From an uncultured Planctomycetia bacterium (GTDB taxonomy: Bacteria > Planctomycetota > Phycisphaerae > FEN-1346 > JAACEH01), in NCBI GenBank assembly GCA_903929765.1, contig CAIYVX010000105.1:57334-121333 (forward strand): a stretch of DNA of 64,000 nt. The letters are read 5' to 3'. The position numbers and the translations under genes are program-made. The stretch's first letter is position 1; each line of letters begins with the position of its first letter. A model generated the notes under the pieces. It did not search any database. It had not been told where the DNA came from and saw only the letters and a list, made by a program, of their open reading frames with translations. Positions 30,885 through 42,215 of this stretch are shown here, one piece after another.

Positions 30885-31156
30885 CGGTGTCCGAGGCCGC
30901 CTTGACGTTCCCGCCGCCTCCTGGTATCATAATCATTCGTCGCGTTCTGGCGCCGTAGCCAAATTGGCAAGGCAGCGGATTGCAAATCGCATTCTGCCTT
31001 TTGGCGTAACTCCTTGTATTATCGGTAATTGCGCTCTACCAAAAAACTTATGGCAATTCTGGCAATACCGCTGGAGTCGCTGTAATCCGCCCAAATCGCC
31101 CCTGTGGTTGTCGCGACAACCGCCATACAAAACCGAGTGACAGCCCACGAATACCC
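30885..31156 (+). repeat. tRNA-Cys-derived dispersed repeat, copy 2 (promoter-like box + 5' tRNA-Cys half + conserved tail)
   Basis: TTGACG-N17-TATCAT (30902-30930), then GGCGCCGTAGCCAAATTGGCAAGGCAGCGGATTGCAAATC (30949-30988), identical to the first 40 nt of the tRNA-Cys at 63525. Confidence 0.9.
30902..30930 (+). promoter_or_regulatory. Putative sigma70-type promoter TTGACG-N17-TATCAT, ~19 nt before the tRNA-like start
   Basis: Near-consensus boxes with 17-bp spacer; similar in copy 1 (22063-22091, TATCAC). Confidence 0.55.
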
Positions 31157-31314
31157 TTCAACGCACGCGAGCCAAGCTGGCCCGCCTCGGCCTGATTGAG
31201 TATGCCAGTCGCTGGAACCAACGCCACGGCGGTCATCAGGGATGGATGCCATCGAGTAGGATGTCCCTGGTTGTCGGCCAGAGAGACAACTCCGTGGGCT
31301 AAGGACTGTTCGCA

Positions 31315-32220
31315 TCACGGCGTTGGTTGCGGCGACCTTGCTTCCTGATGGGCTTTTACGCAATTCCGCCCGGCAGACTTGGCACAGTATAGCGCCGCGT
31401 CAGCCGCCCGAACCAGTTCCTGGACTGTCTCGCAGCCCACACTGCTAGCTACGCCGACGCTGATCGTCACGGTCATGCTCTGGCCATTAACATTCAGGGG
31501 CCGGTCGCAGATGCCCCGTCGCAGCCGGTCGGCGTACTCCGCGGCGGCTACAAGGTCCGTCTCCGGGGCCACGACGGCAAACTCCTCTCCGCCATAGCGG
31601 GCCAGAGTATCCGACTGACGGCAACTCTGAATCAGCAAACGAGCCACTTGGCGCAGCACTTCGTCCCCGGCCGGATGCCCGAACTGGTCGTTAACCGCCT
31701 TGAAGTGGTCGATGTCCGCCATGATCACTGACAGAACCCCGCCATGCCGCACCAGCCTGGTCCACTCCTGGCCAAGCCGTTCGTCCAAGGCCCGCCGATT
31801 GGACAACTCGGTCAGCGGATCAATCACCGCGAAGTCCCGCAGGAGATCCTGGAGATACTTGGTCCGTAAGGCCGTTCGGACACGAGCGCGCAACTCAAAG
31901 GCATCGAAAGGCTTGGTCACGAAGTCGACGGCCCCCAGATCCAGTCCCCGGACCTTATCCTCAGGGCCGCCGGAACCGGAAAGAAAGATGACCGGGATCA
32001 TGAACAAGGTGGGGCTCGCTTTAAGTCGGCGACAAACGTCAAAGCCCGACATGTCCGGCATATCGACGTCCAGAAGAATCAAATCCGGGGCCTCGCGGTC
32101 GGCTGCTTCCAGCCCTTCCTGGCCGTTGGTGGCGCACAGGATAGTGTGGCCTTCGCGACCCAGCCGGACCTTCGCCAAGGCCATGGCGTCGTAGCTATCG
32201 TCAATAATGAGTATCTTCAT
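31315..32220 (-). CDS. Response regulator with GGDEF diguanylate cyclase domain
   Basis: [34 protein letters not shown]. Confidence 0.93.
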   Translation of the reverse strand: MKILIIDDSYDAMALAKVRLGREGHTILCATNGQEGLEAADREAPDLILLDVDMPDMSGFDVCRRLKASPTLFMIPVIFLSGSGGPEDKVRGLDLGAVDFVTKPFDAFELRARVRTALRTKYLQDLLRDFAVIDPLTELSNRRALDERLGQEWTRLVRHGGVLSVIMADIDHFKAVNDQFGHPAGDEVLRQVARLLIQSCRQSDTLARYGGEEFAVVAPETDLVAAAEYADRLRRGICDRPLNVNGQSMTVTISVGVASSVGCETVQELVRAADAALYCAKSAGRNCVKAHQEARSPQPTP

Positions 32221-35063
32221 GTCTTCCTCACCTCCTGAACCACAGCTTGGGTTCCCTGTCCCACCTGGATTCTCTGGCAAAGAAGCCTCAAGCGGCTCAA
32301 GGCCAGCACAGCTCCCTCGATGTCCTCCTGCTTCGCGTGCGCTTCCAGTTCACGAGCCGCATCAGTCAGACAGTTGTAGCCATAGCCTCCGCCGGCGCCC
32401 TTGAGCTGATGGGCCGCGCGCTCCAATATTTTCCATTGGCTGGCTGCTCCGGCCAAGCGCATCTCATCCAGGCGTTGCGGCAGTTGGCTGACGAACGCTG
32501 CGATGATTTCAACCATATCCGGGTCGTTTTGGAAGGCCGAGTGAATGGCCTCGTCTGAAGGCGGCGTGGGCACCGCCGCCGTGGCCGGCTCGTCCTGGGA
32601 TTGCGGCTCCGGATTACCAATCAGGCGGGCAATCGTTAACAGCAGGGCAAGGCGATTCACCGGCTTGGCCAAGTAGTCGTCACAGCCGGCGGCCAGGCAC
32701 TTGTCGCGGTCGCCGGTCATGGCGTGGGCCGTCAAGGCCACGATGGGGCCTTGGTAGCCCGACTGGCGGAGTTTCCTGGTGGACTCGTACCCGTCCATCT
32801 CCGGCATCTGCATATCCATGAGGATCACGTCATAAGGTGTCTCCGCCGACAAGGCCGCCAGAGCCTTTTCCACGGCCACCCGACCGTTGTCGGCCAGGTC
32901 CACCTCCGCCCCGGCCTTGTGGAGAATAATGGAAACGAGCTTCTGGTTGACAGAAGAGTCTTCGGCCAGCAAAACCCGTCCAAGAAGTCTTACCGTAGCG
33001 GGAGAGGCCAAGTGCGGCCGATTGGAGGACCGGACGGCCATCTCCGAGAGGTTGTTCAGCAGGCGCGCCGTTGTCGGCAATTGATCAAGCATTGTGAAAG
33101 TGAAGGTACTGCCCGCGTCGGGTTGGCTGACGACCTGAATATCGCCGCCCAGGGCCTCCGCCAGCTTCTTGCTGATGACCAGTCCCAGGCCGGTGCCGCC
33201 GTATTGGCGGGTCGTGGAGGAGTCGGCCTGGACAAAGGGCTGGAAAAGTCGGCCGATCTGCTCCGAGGTCATGCCGATGCCCGTGTCCTTCACCTCGAAG
33301 GCCAGTGCTGTCCGATCAGTCTGGTCAAGGGTGTAGCGCACAACGATTTCCACCTGGCCGTGGTCGGTGAACTTGACGGCGTTGCCGACGAGGTTGACGA
33401 GGATCTGGCGGATTCTCACCGGGTCGCTCAGGACCGTTTCCGGTATCGGAAATTCGTACCGTGCCTCAAGGGTCAAGCCCTTCTCAATGGCCTGCACGCG
33501 CATCAACGACATGGTTTCCTCGACCAGTTGCACCGGCGAACAGGGAACCCGCTCGACCTCCAGCTTGCCGGCGTCGATTTTCGAGAGGTCCAGGATGTCG
33601 TTGATAAGTCCCAGCAAATGCTGACCGTTGCGCTGGATAACTTGAATGTACTCTTTGTTCTCGACACGTGTGGGGCAAGACTTGTGATCGGGGCACGTGG
33701 TGCAGCATTCGATAGAGCTGCCCATAATCTCCGCGAAGCCCAGGATCGCCGTCATCGGCGTGCGAATCTCGTGGCTCATGTTGGCCAGAAACAGACTCTT
33801 AGCAACATTGGCCGCCTCGGCCTCTTCCTTGGCCCGCCGGAGATCCTCCTCCACCTGCTTGCGGCGAGTAATTCGCCACATACCCTCCATCATCAACGTC
33901 AATTGGGTCACATCGGCCTGGGTATAGTCCGTCTTTTTGTTGCCCACCCCGGCCACGGCGACGATCTTCGAGCCGTCGAAGACCGGAATGTTCATGTGGC
34001 GGGTCAACTTCACGTGTCCCTCGGGCGTTCCACGCTTGGCGGAGTTGGGTGCGGCGTAGTCATTGGTAATGACCGCTTCGCGGCGACGTATGGCTTCTCC
34101 CCACAATCCGGTGTCCTTGACCTGATAGACAATGGGTTTATGGATCATGGCACACTGGGCCATGGCCGCATTCGACCAGTAGTGCATGGTAAGGACCGAT
34201 TCGTCCTCGTTCAGGAAGGCAATGTAACCGATGGTGCTGCCGGTCAGTTCAATACTCGTCTCCATTGCGTATTTGGAAATTTTGGCGGCGGACAACTCCG
34301 TCTTCTGACTAAGTTCCAGCAGGGCCCGTTGCCGGGCTTCATCGCGTCGTAGCGATTCCTCGCTCAGTTGCAGTTCATCGGCCATGATTTTAAGTTTACC
34401 GGCTTTGCGACGCCACGCCGCCACGGCGGATCGCAGGACGAGATACCACATAGCGATGAAGAAGGCGACCGCCAGGCCTTGGCCGATCATATAGGACTTA
34501 AGGTGAAGATTCTGAGTTTCTGACTCGTTCTGTTGCCGGGTCTCCATCTTTTGAACGAGGGCGGTCATGCCGTCAGCGTAAATCTTCTTCTGACGCTCAT
34601 ACTCGGACCCCGTCAACAGCACCCAAGCCTCTTCTTTTCTGCCCACTAGAACAAGCTCAAAGGATCTTTTCTCTATCTTCACCAGGGCTACGTTGGCCTC
34701 GTCTGTGGCCGAGGCCATCTTAAGCTCGTCGCCGCTCGGCACCAGGGACGTGGCTTCCTGAATAATCCGGTCAAGTTCTGGCTCAAACTGTTGGTAGCGG
34801 GCGATCCAGACCTTATCCCCCGTGGCCGCAGCCATGCGGACCGACATGGTCAGCACTTCGTCCAAGTGCAGGATGCGCGCCGCCGCCTTGGCCAGAGTCG
34901 CCGTCTGAACTTCGGCGGCGAGGTGGCTTGAATAGATAGAGTGGCTGGCCCAGATCAGGCAGGTCGCCAGAACAACAGGCACAACGACGGCGGCTCCCAT
35001 CAGCAACGTCGGTAAACACGGATTCCGGTTTGAGGATCCCTCTGTACGGGACAATGGCCGCAT
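32217..35063 (-). CDS. Hybrid sensor histidine kinase (TM-GAF-HisKA-HATPase-REC-HPt)
   Basis: [63 protein letters not shown]. Confidence 0.94.
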   Translation of the reverse strand: MRPLSRTEGSSNRNPCLPTLLMGAAVVVPVVLATCLIWASHSIYSSHLAAEVQTATLAKAAARILHLDEVLTMSVRMAAATGDKVWIARYQQFEPELDRIIQEATSLVPSGDELKMASATDEANVALVKIEKRSFELVLVGRKEEAWVLLTGSEYERQKKIYADGMTALVQKMETRQQNESETQNLHLKSYMIGQGLAVAFFIAMWYLVLRSAVAAWRRKAGKLKIMADELQLSEESLRRDEARQRALLELSQKTELSAAKISKYAMETSIELTGSTIGYIAFLNEDESVLTMHYWSNAAMAQCAMIHKPIVYQVKDTGLWGEAIRRREAVITNDYAAPNSAKRGTPEGHVKLTRHMNIPVFDGSKIVAVAGVGNKKTDYTQADVTQLTLMMEGMWRITRRKQVEEDLRRAKEEAEAANVAKSLFLANMSHEIRTPMTAILGFAEIMGSSIECCTTCPDHKSCPTRVENKEYIQVIQRNGQHLLGLINDILDLSKIDAGKLEVERVPCSPVQLVEETMSLMRVQAIEKGLTLEARYEFPIPETVLSDPVRIRQILVNLVGNAVKFTDHGQVEIVVRYTLDQTDRTALAFEVKDTGIGMTSEQIGRLFQPFVQADSSTTRQYGGTGLGLVISKKLAEALGGDIQVVSQPDAGSTFTFTMLDQLPTTARLLNNLSEMAVRSSNRPHLASPATVRLLGRVLLAEDSSVNQKLVSIILHKAGAEVDLADNGRVAVEKALAALSAETPYDVILMDMQMPEMDGYESTRKLRQSGYQGPIVALTAHAMTGDRDKCLAAGCDDYLAKPVNRLALLLTIARLIGNPEPQSQDEPATAAVPTPPSDEAIHSAFQNDPDMVEIIAAFVSQLPQRLDEMRLAGAASQWKILERAAHQLKGAGGGYGYNCLTDAARELEAHAKQEDIEGAVLALSRLRLLCQRIQVGQGTQAVVQEVRKT

Positions 35064-35226
35064 CAGTTGGACCTCCTAAACGGGAACGGCTTCCAGCGCC
35101 AGATTACGGTGTGTCAGAATCAACTTGTCGGCATTGGTGCGGCACCACGCGATTGCGACAGCCGCAATTTCCGGGGCAAACGGGGTTCCAACATGGCCTT
35201 CTCCTTTGTCTATCGCGTCTTTTCTC

Positions 35227-36351
<1,125 letters not shown>

Positions 36352-36813
36352 TTAGACCTTAACCACCTCGGCCAGGAACAAAGCCACGTCCACCTGACCT
36401 GCATCGAGCAGGAGCCGCGCGGTGGCCGTCGGACCGACCGCCAGCAAACCGTTTTGGCCGTCAACAATCTTTGGTGAGCCCACGTCGAAGACGGCCTCCG
36501 CCCCGGCCAGTTGCGGCAGCAGATTGCCGCAAATCACGTTGAGCATTTCCTTGAAAGCGTCTTGCTGCACCTCTGCGGAGATCGGCCCGTCGTCACCAGT
36601 CATGTTGGCGGCCAGGATCGGCAGCAGGCCGGACGGAGCGGTCAACGTCACCCAGCCGGTGCGCGGGCCGTGAAACGAAACCGCGACCGTGATCGGCTCG
36701 ATCAGCGAGCCGGCGGCGCCGGCTTCGGCTTCATCGAGCGGAAACATGAAACCCAGCGTGCCAAACGATTCCACGGCCACCTGAGCCAGCCGGTCCGGCC
36801 ATTCAGCGTCCAT
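36352..36813 (-). CDS. CheX-like chemotaxis phosphatase-domain protein
   Basis: Size and operon context; ILAANMTGDD...AFKEMLNVICGNLLPQLAG. Confidence 0.65.
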   Translation of the reverse strand: MDAEWPDRLAQVAVESFGTLGFMFPLDEAEAGAAGSLIEPITVAVSFHGPRTGWVTLTAPSGLLPILAANMTGDDGPISAEVQQDAFKEMLNVICGNLLPQLAGAEAVFDVGSPKIVDGQNGLLAVGPTATARLLLDAGQVDVALFLAEVVKV

Positions 36814-37189
36814 TAGTCACCTCCGTCACGCTTTGGATAATTTGCTGGATCGTTTCCGGCGTGAATGGTTTGTGCACGAACTTCGCCCCGTGTTGCTGGA
36901 GCCGCTCGATGCGGGTTTCGCTGCCTTCGGTGGAAATGACCACGATGGGCAGGTCGGCGATGGCCGGCTTCTGGCGAATGCACTCAATGAGTTCCTCGCC
37001 GTTCATGACCGGCATGTTGATATCGACCAGGGCCAGGTCGAGCCAATGCTGGTCGAGCACGACCAGGGCTTCCTGACCATTAGCCGCCTGGTGTACCTCG
37101 CCCAGTTCGACGCCGCTCATTTGCAGGGTGCGGATGATCATCGACCGCATCACCGCGCTGTCGTCCACGACCAGAATGTTCAGAGCCAT
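36803..37189 (-). CDS. CheY-like single-domain response regulator
   Basis: [22 protein letters not shown]...DLALVDINMPVMNGEE...VHKPFTPE. Confidence 0.92.
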   Translation of the reverse strand: MALNILVVDDSAVMRSMIIRTLQMSGVELGEVHQAANGQEALVVLDQHWLDLALVDINMPVMNGEELIECIRQKPAIADLPIVVISTEGSETRIERLQQHGAKFVHKPFTPETIQQIIQSVTEVTNGR

Positions 37190-37198
37190 AATCTCACC

Positions 37199-37684
37199 TC
37201 ACAAAGCCTTGATCGCATTGTCACTACGGATGAGCATTTCGCCGGTGCCGATGGCCAGCGAAACGGTTCGCGGGCGGCTGCCGCCGACATCGGCGGCCTT
37301 GATCATCAGGCCGTTCTTCCAGAGCACCTTGCGGAAGACGACCATGTTGCGACTGCCGATGGCGAAAAAATCTGTGCCGCGATCCAGGGCGCCAATGGCC
37401 GCCCCGCCGGCGACTTTGACGACCATGTTCTGCTTGCGCCCGCCGGCCTTGAAAAACTCGGTCAGGAGACGCGGTACGCCGGTATCGACGAACATATAGG
37501 GATTGGCGGCGGCCTTCTCCGGGTTGATGGTCGACAGGGGCAGCATGGCGTGGAGCATAGCCCCGACGGCCGTGATCGGATCGTGGAGGACCACGCCCAG
37601 GCAACTGCCCAGCGAGTGCGTAATCAGCACGTCGCCCGACTCGGCGCTGATGCGCATTTCCGCCAGACCAACCGTATGTTTCAA
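37199..37684 (-). CDS. cheD: Chemoreceptor glutamine deamidase
   Basis: THSLGSCLGVVLHDPITAVGAMLHAMLP. Confidence 0.95.
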   Translation of the reverse strand: MKHTVGLAEMRISAESGDVLITHSLGSCLGVVLHDPITAVGAMLHAMLPLSTINPEKAAANPYMFVDTGVPRLLTEFFKAGGRKQNMVVKVAGGAAIGALDRGTDFFAIGSRNMVVFRKVLWKNGLMIKAADVGGSRPRTVSLAIGTGEMLIRSDNAIKAL

Positions 37685-37706
37685 ACCCTGTCTCCTGCGG
37701 TGCGAC

Positions 37707-38567
37707 TCAGTTTTGATAAATCGTCGGATACAGTTGCTTCATCTTGTGGCTCACGCCGGACAGGCTCTCGGAGTGGCCGATGATCAGGGCGCCGCCGGGG
37801 GCCAGCATCTGAGAAAAACGGTTGATGAGCTTGGTCTGGGTCGGCCGGTCGAAATAAATCATAACGTTGCGGCAGAAGATGACGTCGAACGGGCCGCGCA
37901 TCGGCCAGGCCTCCATCAGGTTCAGGTGGGCAAAGTGGACCAGCGAGCGCAGCCTGGCCCCGGCGCTGAAGACTTTCGGCGGGCCGCGGTCGATGAGCTC
38001 AAAATAGCGGTCGCGCAGGACCAGCGGCGTATCGCGGAAGCGGGATTCCTCGTAGACGCCCTCGCGGGCCTTGGCCAGGATGCGGGTGGAGATGTCGGTG
38101 GCCAGGATCTTCACGTCCCAGCGCTCAAGGTCGTGAATCGTTTCCAGGAGGACCATGGCGATGGAGTACGGCTCTTCGCCGCTGGAACACCCGGCGCTCC
38201 AGACCCGCAATTTGCGATTACCGTCCTTCTCGCGTTGGGCCATCAGCCGCGGCACAATATCGTCGCGCAAGTGGTCGAGGTGCTGCGGCTCACGGAAGAA
38301 GTAGGTGACATTGGTACTCAACGAATCGAGCATGTTGGCCAGTTCGGCCCCGTCGGTTTCCTGCTCGACGTAGCGCAGGTAGGCGGTGTAGCTGTCTAGC
38401 CCCAGCTTGCGCAGTCGTTTGGACAGCCGGGCCTTGACCAGTTCACGCTTGCCAACGTGCAGGTTGATGCCGCAGCGGTCCATGACCAGGCGGCTGATGC
38501 GTTCGAATTCGCCATCGGTCATTTCCAGCGGCGAGATGACCGGCGCGTTTAGCAGATCCTGGGCCAT
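37707..38567 (-). CDS. cheR: Chemotaxis protein methyltransferase
   Basis: VWSAGCSSGEEPYSIAMVL...FDVIFCRNVMIYFDRPTQTKLINRF. Confidence 0.95.
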   Translation of the reverse strand: MAQDLLNAPVISPLEMTDGEFERISRLVMDRCGINLHVGKRELVKARLSKRLRKLGLDSYTAYLRYVEQETDGAELANMLDSLSTNVTYFFREPQHLDHLRDDIVPRLMAQREKDGNRKLRVWSAGCSSGEEPYSIAMVLLETIHDLERWDVKILATDISTRILAKAREGVYEESRFRDTPLVLRDRYFELIDRGPPKVFSAGARLRSLVHFAHLNLMEAWPMRGPFDVIFCRNVMIYFDRPTQTKLINRFSQMLAPGGALIIGHSESLSGVSHKMKQLYPTIYQN

Positions 38568-38636
38568 GGTTTTCCTTCTCAGTTCCTTGTTCCGGAGACT
38601 ACCGGAGGCACGCAACCTCACGGCAGCCGGCGCAGC

Positions 38637-40124
38637 TCAGAAGCTGAAGACGAAGTCAAGCTCGAGTCGCTGGTAGGTCGGCGACTCGCGGTAGATGTCC
38701 TGCCGCGTGAGCTGGTCGTGGAAGTAGCTGGCCGAGGCCACCCAACCCTTGGCCACCTGATAGGCGACCGCGAACTTGGAGCCTTGGAAATCGGAGCCGC
38801 CGCCGGCCGAATCGGCGTCGCAGAAGGCCGCCATCACTGCGTCCGCGCCAACGCGACGATAGTTGTAACTGACCTTCCAGTCGCCCGGATTCTTCAGCAT
38901 GCCGTAGCTCACGCCGAGGAGCCAGGCGAAATCGCAGCTGGCGTCGTCACGCTGGCTGCCAGTCGCGGTGCCGATGACCGGGGCGCCGATGCGGGTGCGG
39001 GCCAGCGGGTTGTCGGCAAAGTCGCCGTAGAAGGATAACCGTTTGTGCAGCCAGGGATCCTCCGCCCCGATCTCGAAGAACGGGTTGATAATGCCGTAGT
39101 TGCAATCATAGACGCTGACGCCGGCGGGGGTGACCGCGACGGTGTTGCCCGTGGAGGACGGGAAGGTCCCGGCGGCCGTCGTGCCGATGGGAGTATTGGC
39201 CAGGTTGCTGTACTTATAGTAGCTCAAACCGGCGGTGGCATAGGCGCCCTTGGTCAGTTGCGGCAGGGCCAGCGTGGCGTAGCCCTGAGCGCCCCACAGG
39301 CTGGTGTCGGGCTGGCCAAAAGTACTTGTTTCATTCAGCCAGAACCCGCCCAGGTTGCCGAATAGCGTCAGGCCCTCGGCCACCGTCTTCTGATACTTCG
39401 CAGCGATGCCTTCAAAACGTATGGCGGCGCCCCAGATCAATTCGCTGTCGCCGACTTCGAGGAAGGGGTTGGGCAGGCGTCCCATGTAAACGTTCAGGCC
39501 CGGCACATACTTCGGATGATAGTTGGCATAAGCCAGGTCGATCCAGACCGGCTTCTTCTCGCTGCCCGGAAAGCCGTCGCCGCCGAGGGTCTGGTTCTGG
39601 TGGGTCGGATCGGCGCCGCCGTTATTTCCGCCGCCCGTGCCGAACTGAATGCCGACGTCCACTTCGTCGTTGACCTTTTCGAAGAAGCCCAGGCGGACGC
39701 GGATGCGCTGACGGGTCCGTTCCGGCCGAACGGCCGCTGCCGCCGCCGTTCCCACCCCACTCGCGTTGATCTGATCCTGCACCGACTGCTGCTGCTTGAT
39801 CCACTCCGTCCGAAACCGGAAGTCGCCGGTGATCTTCAGGTTGCTCACCCAGTCGGGCAACTTCTGATCCTTCAGTTCTTCCTTGATCAACTGGAGAATC
39901 TGTTGCCGCTGGTCTTCGGTGATTCCGGCCGGCGCCCCGGACTTCGGCTGCCCTTGCAACTGATTGATCTGCTCCTGCTGCTTGTAGACCAGGTCGCGGA
40001 GTTGCCGCACCTGTTCCGTCACGCTGTCCGTCGAAGCCGGCGTCTGAGCGGCCACCGTTCCAGCCACCGCCAGAAAGAGCCCGAGCATCGCTCCTGCAGA
40101 CCAACCCTTGATTTCAACTTTCAT
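38637..40124 (-). CDS. Putative outer-membrane porin
   Basis: Signal peptide (MKVEIKGWSAGAMLGLFLAVAGTVAAQ), coiled-coil KQQEQINQLQGQ, beta-barrel pattern with C-terminal LELDFVFSF. Confidence 0.85.
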   Translation of the reverse strand: MKVEIKGWSAGAMLGLFLAVAGTVAAQTPASTDSVTEQVRQLRDLVYKQQEQINQLQGQPKSGAPAGITEDQRQQILQLIKEELKDQKLPDWVSNLKITGDFRFRTEWIKQQQSVQDQINASGVGTAAAAAVRPERTRQRIRVRLGFFEKVNDEVDVGIQFGTGGGNNGGADPTHQNQTLGGDGFPGSEKKPVWIDLAYANYHPKYVPGLNVYMGRLPNPFLEVGDSELIWGAAIRFEGIAAKYQKTVAEGLTLFGNLGGFWLNETSTFGQPDTSLWGAQGYATLALPQLTKGAYATAGLSYYKYSNLANTPIGTTAAGTFPSSTGNTVAVTPAGVSVYDCNYGIINPFFEIGAEDPWLHKRLSFYGDFADNPLARTRIGAPVIGTATGSQRDDASCDFAWLLGVSYGMLKNPGDWKVSYNYRRVGADAVMAAFCDADSAGGGSDFQGSKFAVAYQVAKGWVASASYFHDQLTRQDIYRESPTYQRLELDFVFSF

Positions 40125-40234
40125 TCGGCGACTCCTTTTCGAAACCTGACGGTGACAATTCGGCAAGTCGTACAGCCTGGTCGACACCGACTGGCAACGG
40201 CACAGCGAACGGTCCGATCCCCGGACCAAGCGGA

Positions 40235-42145
40235 TCAGTTCCTGGCGCCGGCAACCACGGCCGTCTCGGCAGCGCGGCGCGTCGGAGCCGAAGAGCGGAC
40301 GGCGCGAGGGCCGGTGGTGCTGCCGGCGACCATGCGAGCGGCACGAGCATTGAAGATGCCGATCACGTCGCGAACGGACCGGCGTGTCGTCTGAATGAGC
40401 AGCACCAGCACGCCGAAGGCTACAAGCACCGCGGCGACGGAGCCAGCCATGAACCAAGTCCGCCAGGCGTCCCAGAGGGATGTTCGCGCGAGGACAAGTC
40501 CAACGCCCAGACAGGCCGCAGCCAGAAGGATGACCAGCACCGAGCCGCCGGCGGCCATCTTGGACCCAAAGGTCCAGCGCAGCGAAACTTCGCCGCGAGC
40601 GTCGGTCGAGCGAGCGAAGAACCAGGTGAGACCCAGCGCGAGAGCCAGCACGGCCAATCCGAAAAGCCAATAGAAGACGCGACCGGCGTCTTTGTGACCA
40701 AAGGCCGCGACGGTTGCGGCCGCGGTTTTCGTCGCGCCTTCGGCTTCGGCTTTTTCACTGTTCTGTTCGGCGGCGACCAGCAGCTTCGCTTCTTCGGGAT
40801 GAGCGCCGAGCCACTGGACCTGTCCGGTGGCGATGTCGTAAACCGCGCCAACCACTTTCAACTTGCCGTCCTTGATCTTTTCGCGGACCTCGGCGCTGCG
40901 CGACACCAGATCTTCAATGCTTTGCCAGACGTTGGCCTTAATCGCCTCGGCAATCAGTTCCTTGCCGGACAAAGAAGGATAAGCCTTGCGCGTTCTTTCC
41001 ACGCCCGGCTTGATGGGTGACACCAGCGGGGCGATGTTGCCGCCGACCTTGGCGTCCGTCACCACGGCCGTGACCGCGCCGCAACTGGTGTGGCCCAGGA
41101 CGACCAGCAGCGGGGTGTCCAGGTGCCCGACACCATATTCAATCGATCCCGCCTCGTCGGTGGCGCAGACGTTGCCGGCCACGCGGACGATGAAGATGTC
41201 GCCGACGCCGCAATCGAACAGACGTTCCGGCGGCTCACGCGAGTCGCTGCACCCGAGAATCGTGGCGATAGGGTGTTGGCCTTTGGCGGATGTTTCATTA
41301 AGCCGGGCCGCATCGGTGTGAGGATGGACGGACTTTCCGGCGGCGAAGCGGGCGTTACCCTCTTTGAGGCTGGCCAGGGCCTGATCGGCGGTTTTCTTCA
41401 CGGTCTCGGCTTCGGCGCGCGCGGCGACCGCCTTCTCCGCGGCCTCGATCAGTTTCTCTTCCTCGGGGTGAGCGCCGAGCCACTGGACCTGGCCGGTGGC
41501 GATATCGTAAATCGCCCCGACCACTTTCAGTTTGCCTTCCTTGATTTTTTCGCGGGCTTCGGGGCTGCGGGCCAAGAGATCTTCGATGCCTTGCCAGACG
41601 TTGGCCTTAATGGCTGCGGCGACAAATTCTTTTCCCGCCAGAGCAGGATATTCTTTACGTGTCCTCTCGACGGCGGGTTTAATGGGCGAGACCAGCGGGA
41701 GGATGTTGCCGCCCACCTCAGCGTTGGTGGCCACGGCGGTGACGGCGCCGCAACTGGTGTGGCCCAGAACTACGAGCAGCGGAGTGTTCAGGTGGCCGAT
41801 GCCGTACTCAATCGACCCCGCCTCATCGGTCGCCACGACGTTGCCGGCCACGCGGACGATGAAGATGTCGCCGACGCCGCAATCGAAGAGGCGTTCCGGC
41901 GGCACGCGTGAATCGCTGCACCCGAGGATCGTGGCGATGGGGTGTTGGCCCGTGGAGGTTTCGTGCCGCCGAACTGCGTCGGCATGAGGATGGACGGGCT
42001 TATCGGCGACGAACCTGGCGTTGCCCTCTTTGAGCGTCGCCAGGGCCTGGTCGGCGGTCACGGTGGACACCGGCTCGGCTCCCAGCACCATACCGACCAT
42101 CGTCAGGACATATAGTATTACACAGAGCCACACATAGCGTGCCAT
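40235..42145 (-). CDS. Tandem beta-carbonic anhydrase with signal peptide and C-terminal TM segments
   Basis: Two copies of CSDSR...GHTSCGAV zinc-ligand motifs; C-terminal hydrophobic helices VFYWLFGLAVLALALGLTWFF, VLVILLAAACLGVGLVLA, SVAAVLVAFGVLVLLI. Confidence 0.93.
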   Translation of the reverse strand: MARYVWLCVILYVLTMVGMVLGAEPVSTVTADQALATLKEGNARFVADKPVHPHADAVRRHETSTGQHPIATILGCSDSRVPPERLFDCGVGDIFIVRVAGNVVATDEAGSIEYGIGHLNTPLLVVLGHTSCGAVTAVATNAEVGGNILPLVSPIKPAVERTRKEYPALAGKEFVAAAIKANVWQGIEDLLARSPEAREKIKEGKLKVVGAIYDIATGQVQWLGAHPEEEKLIEAAEKAVAARAEAETVKKTADQALASLKEGNARFAAGKSVHPHTDAARLNETSAKGQHPIATILGCSDSREPPERLFDCGVGDIFIVRVAGNVCATDEAGSIEYGVGHLDTPLLVVLGHTSCGAVTAVVTDAKVGGNIAPLVSPIKPGVERTRKAYPSLSGKELIAEAIKANVWQSIEDLVSRSAEVREKIKDGKLKVVGAVYDIATGQVQWLGAHPEEAKLLVAAEQNSEKAEAEGATKTAAATVAAFGHKDAGRVFYWLFGLAVLALALGLTWFFARSTDARGEVSLRWTFGSKMAAGGSVLVILLAAACLGVGLVLARTSLWDAWRTWFMAGSVAAVLVAFGVLVLLIQTTRRSVRDVIGIFNARAARMVAGSTTGPRAVRSSAPTRRAAETAVVAGARN

Positions 42146-42215
42146 ATTAGTGGTTCCTGAAATAGTGCCTCGGAGCCCCTTCCAGCGTCAGGGGCTCCGA
42201 GGACGGTTTAGTTGA

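Noticed and set aside
31157-31230. Short plus-strand reading TRAKLARLGLIEYASRWNQRHGGHQG resembling a gene fragment
   Set aside because: Too short and no recognisable family; could be chance reading after the repeat.
31019-31363. Minus-strand ORFs over the 30.9 kb repeat (also 30533-31148 and 22009-22203)
   Set aside because: They are antisense readings of the tRNA-Cys-derived repeats; FAIRCLANLATAP is the tRNA complement, and there is no coding signature across both copies.
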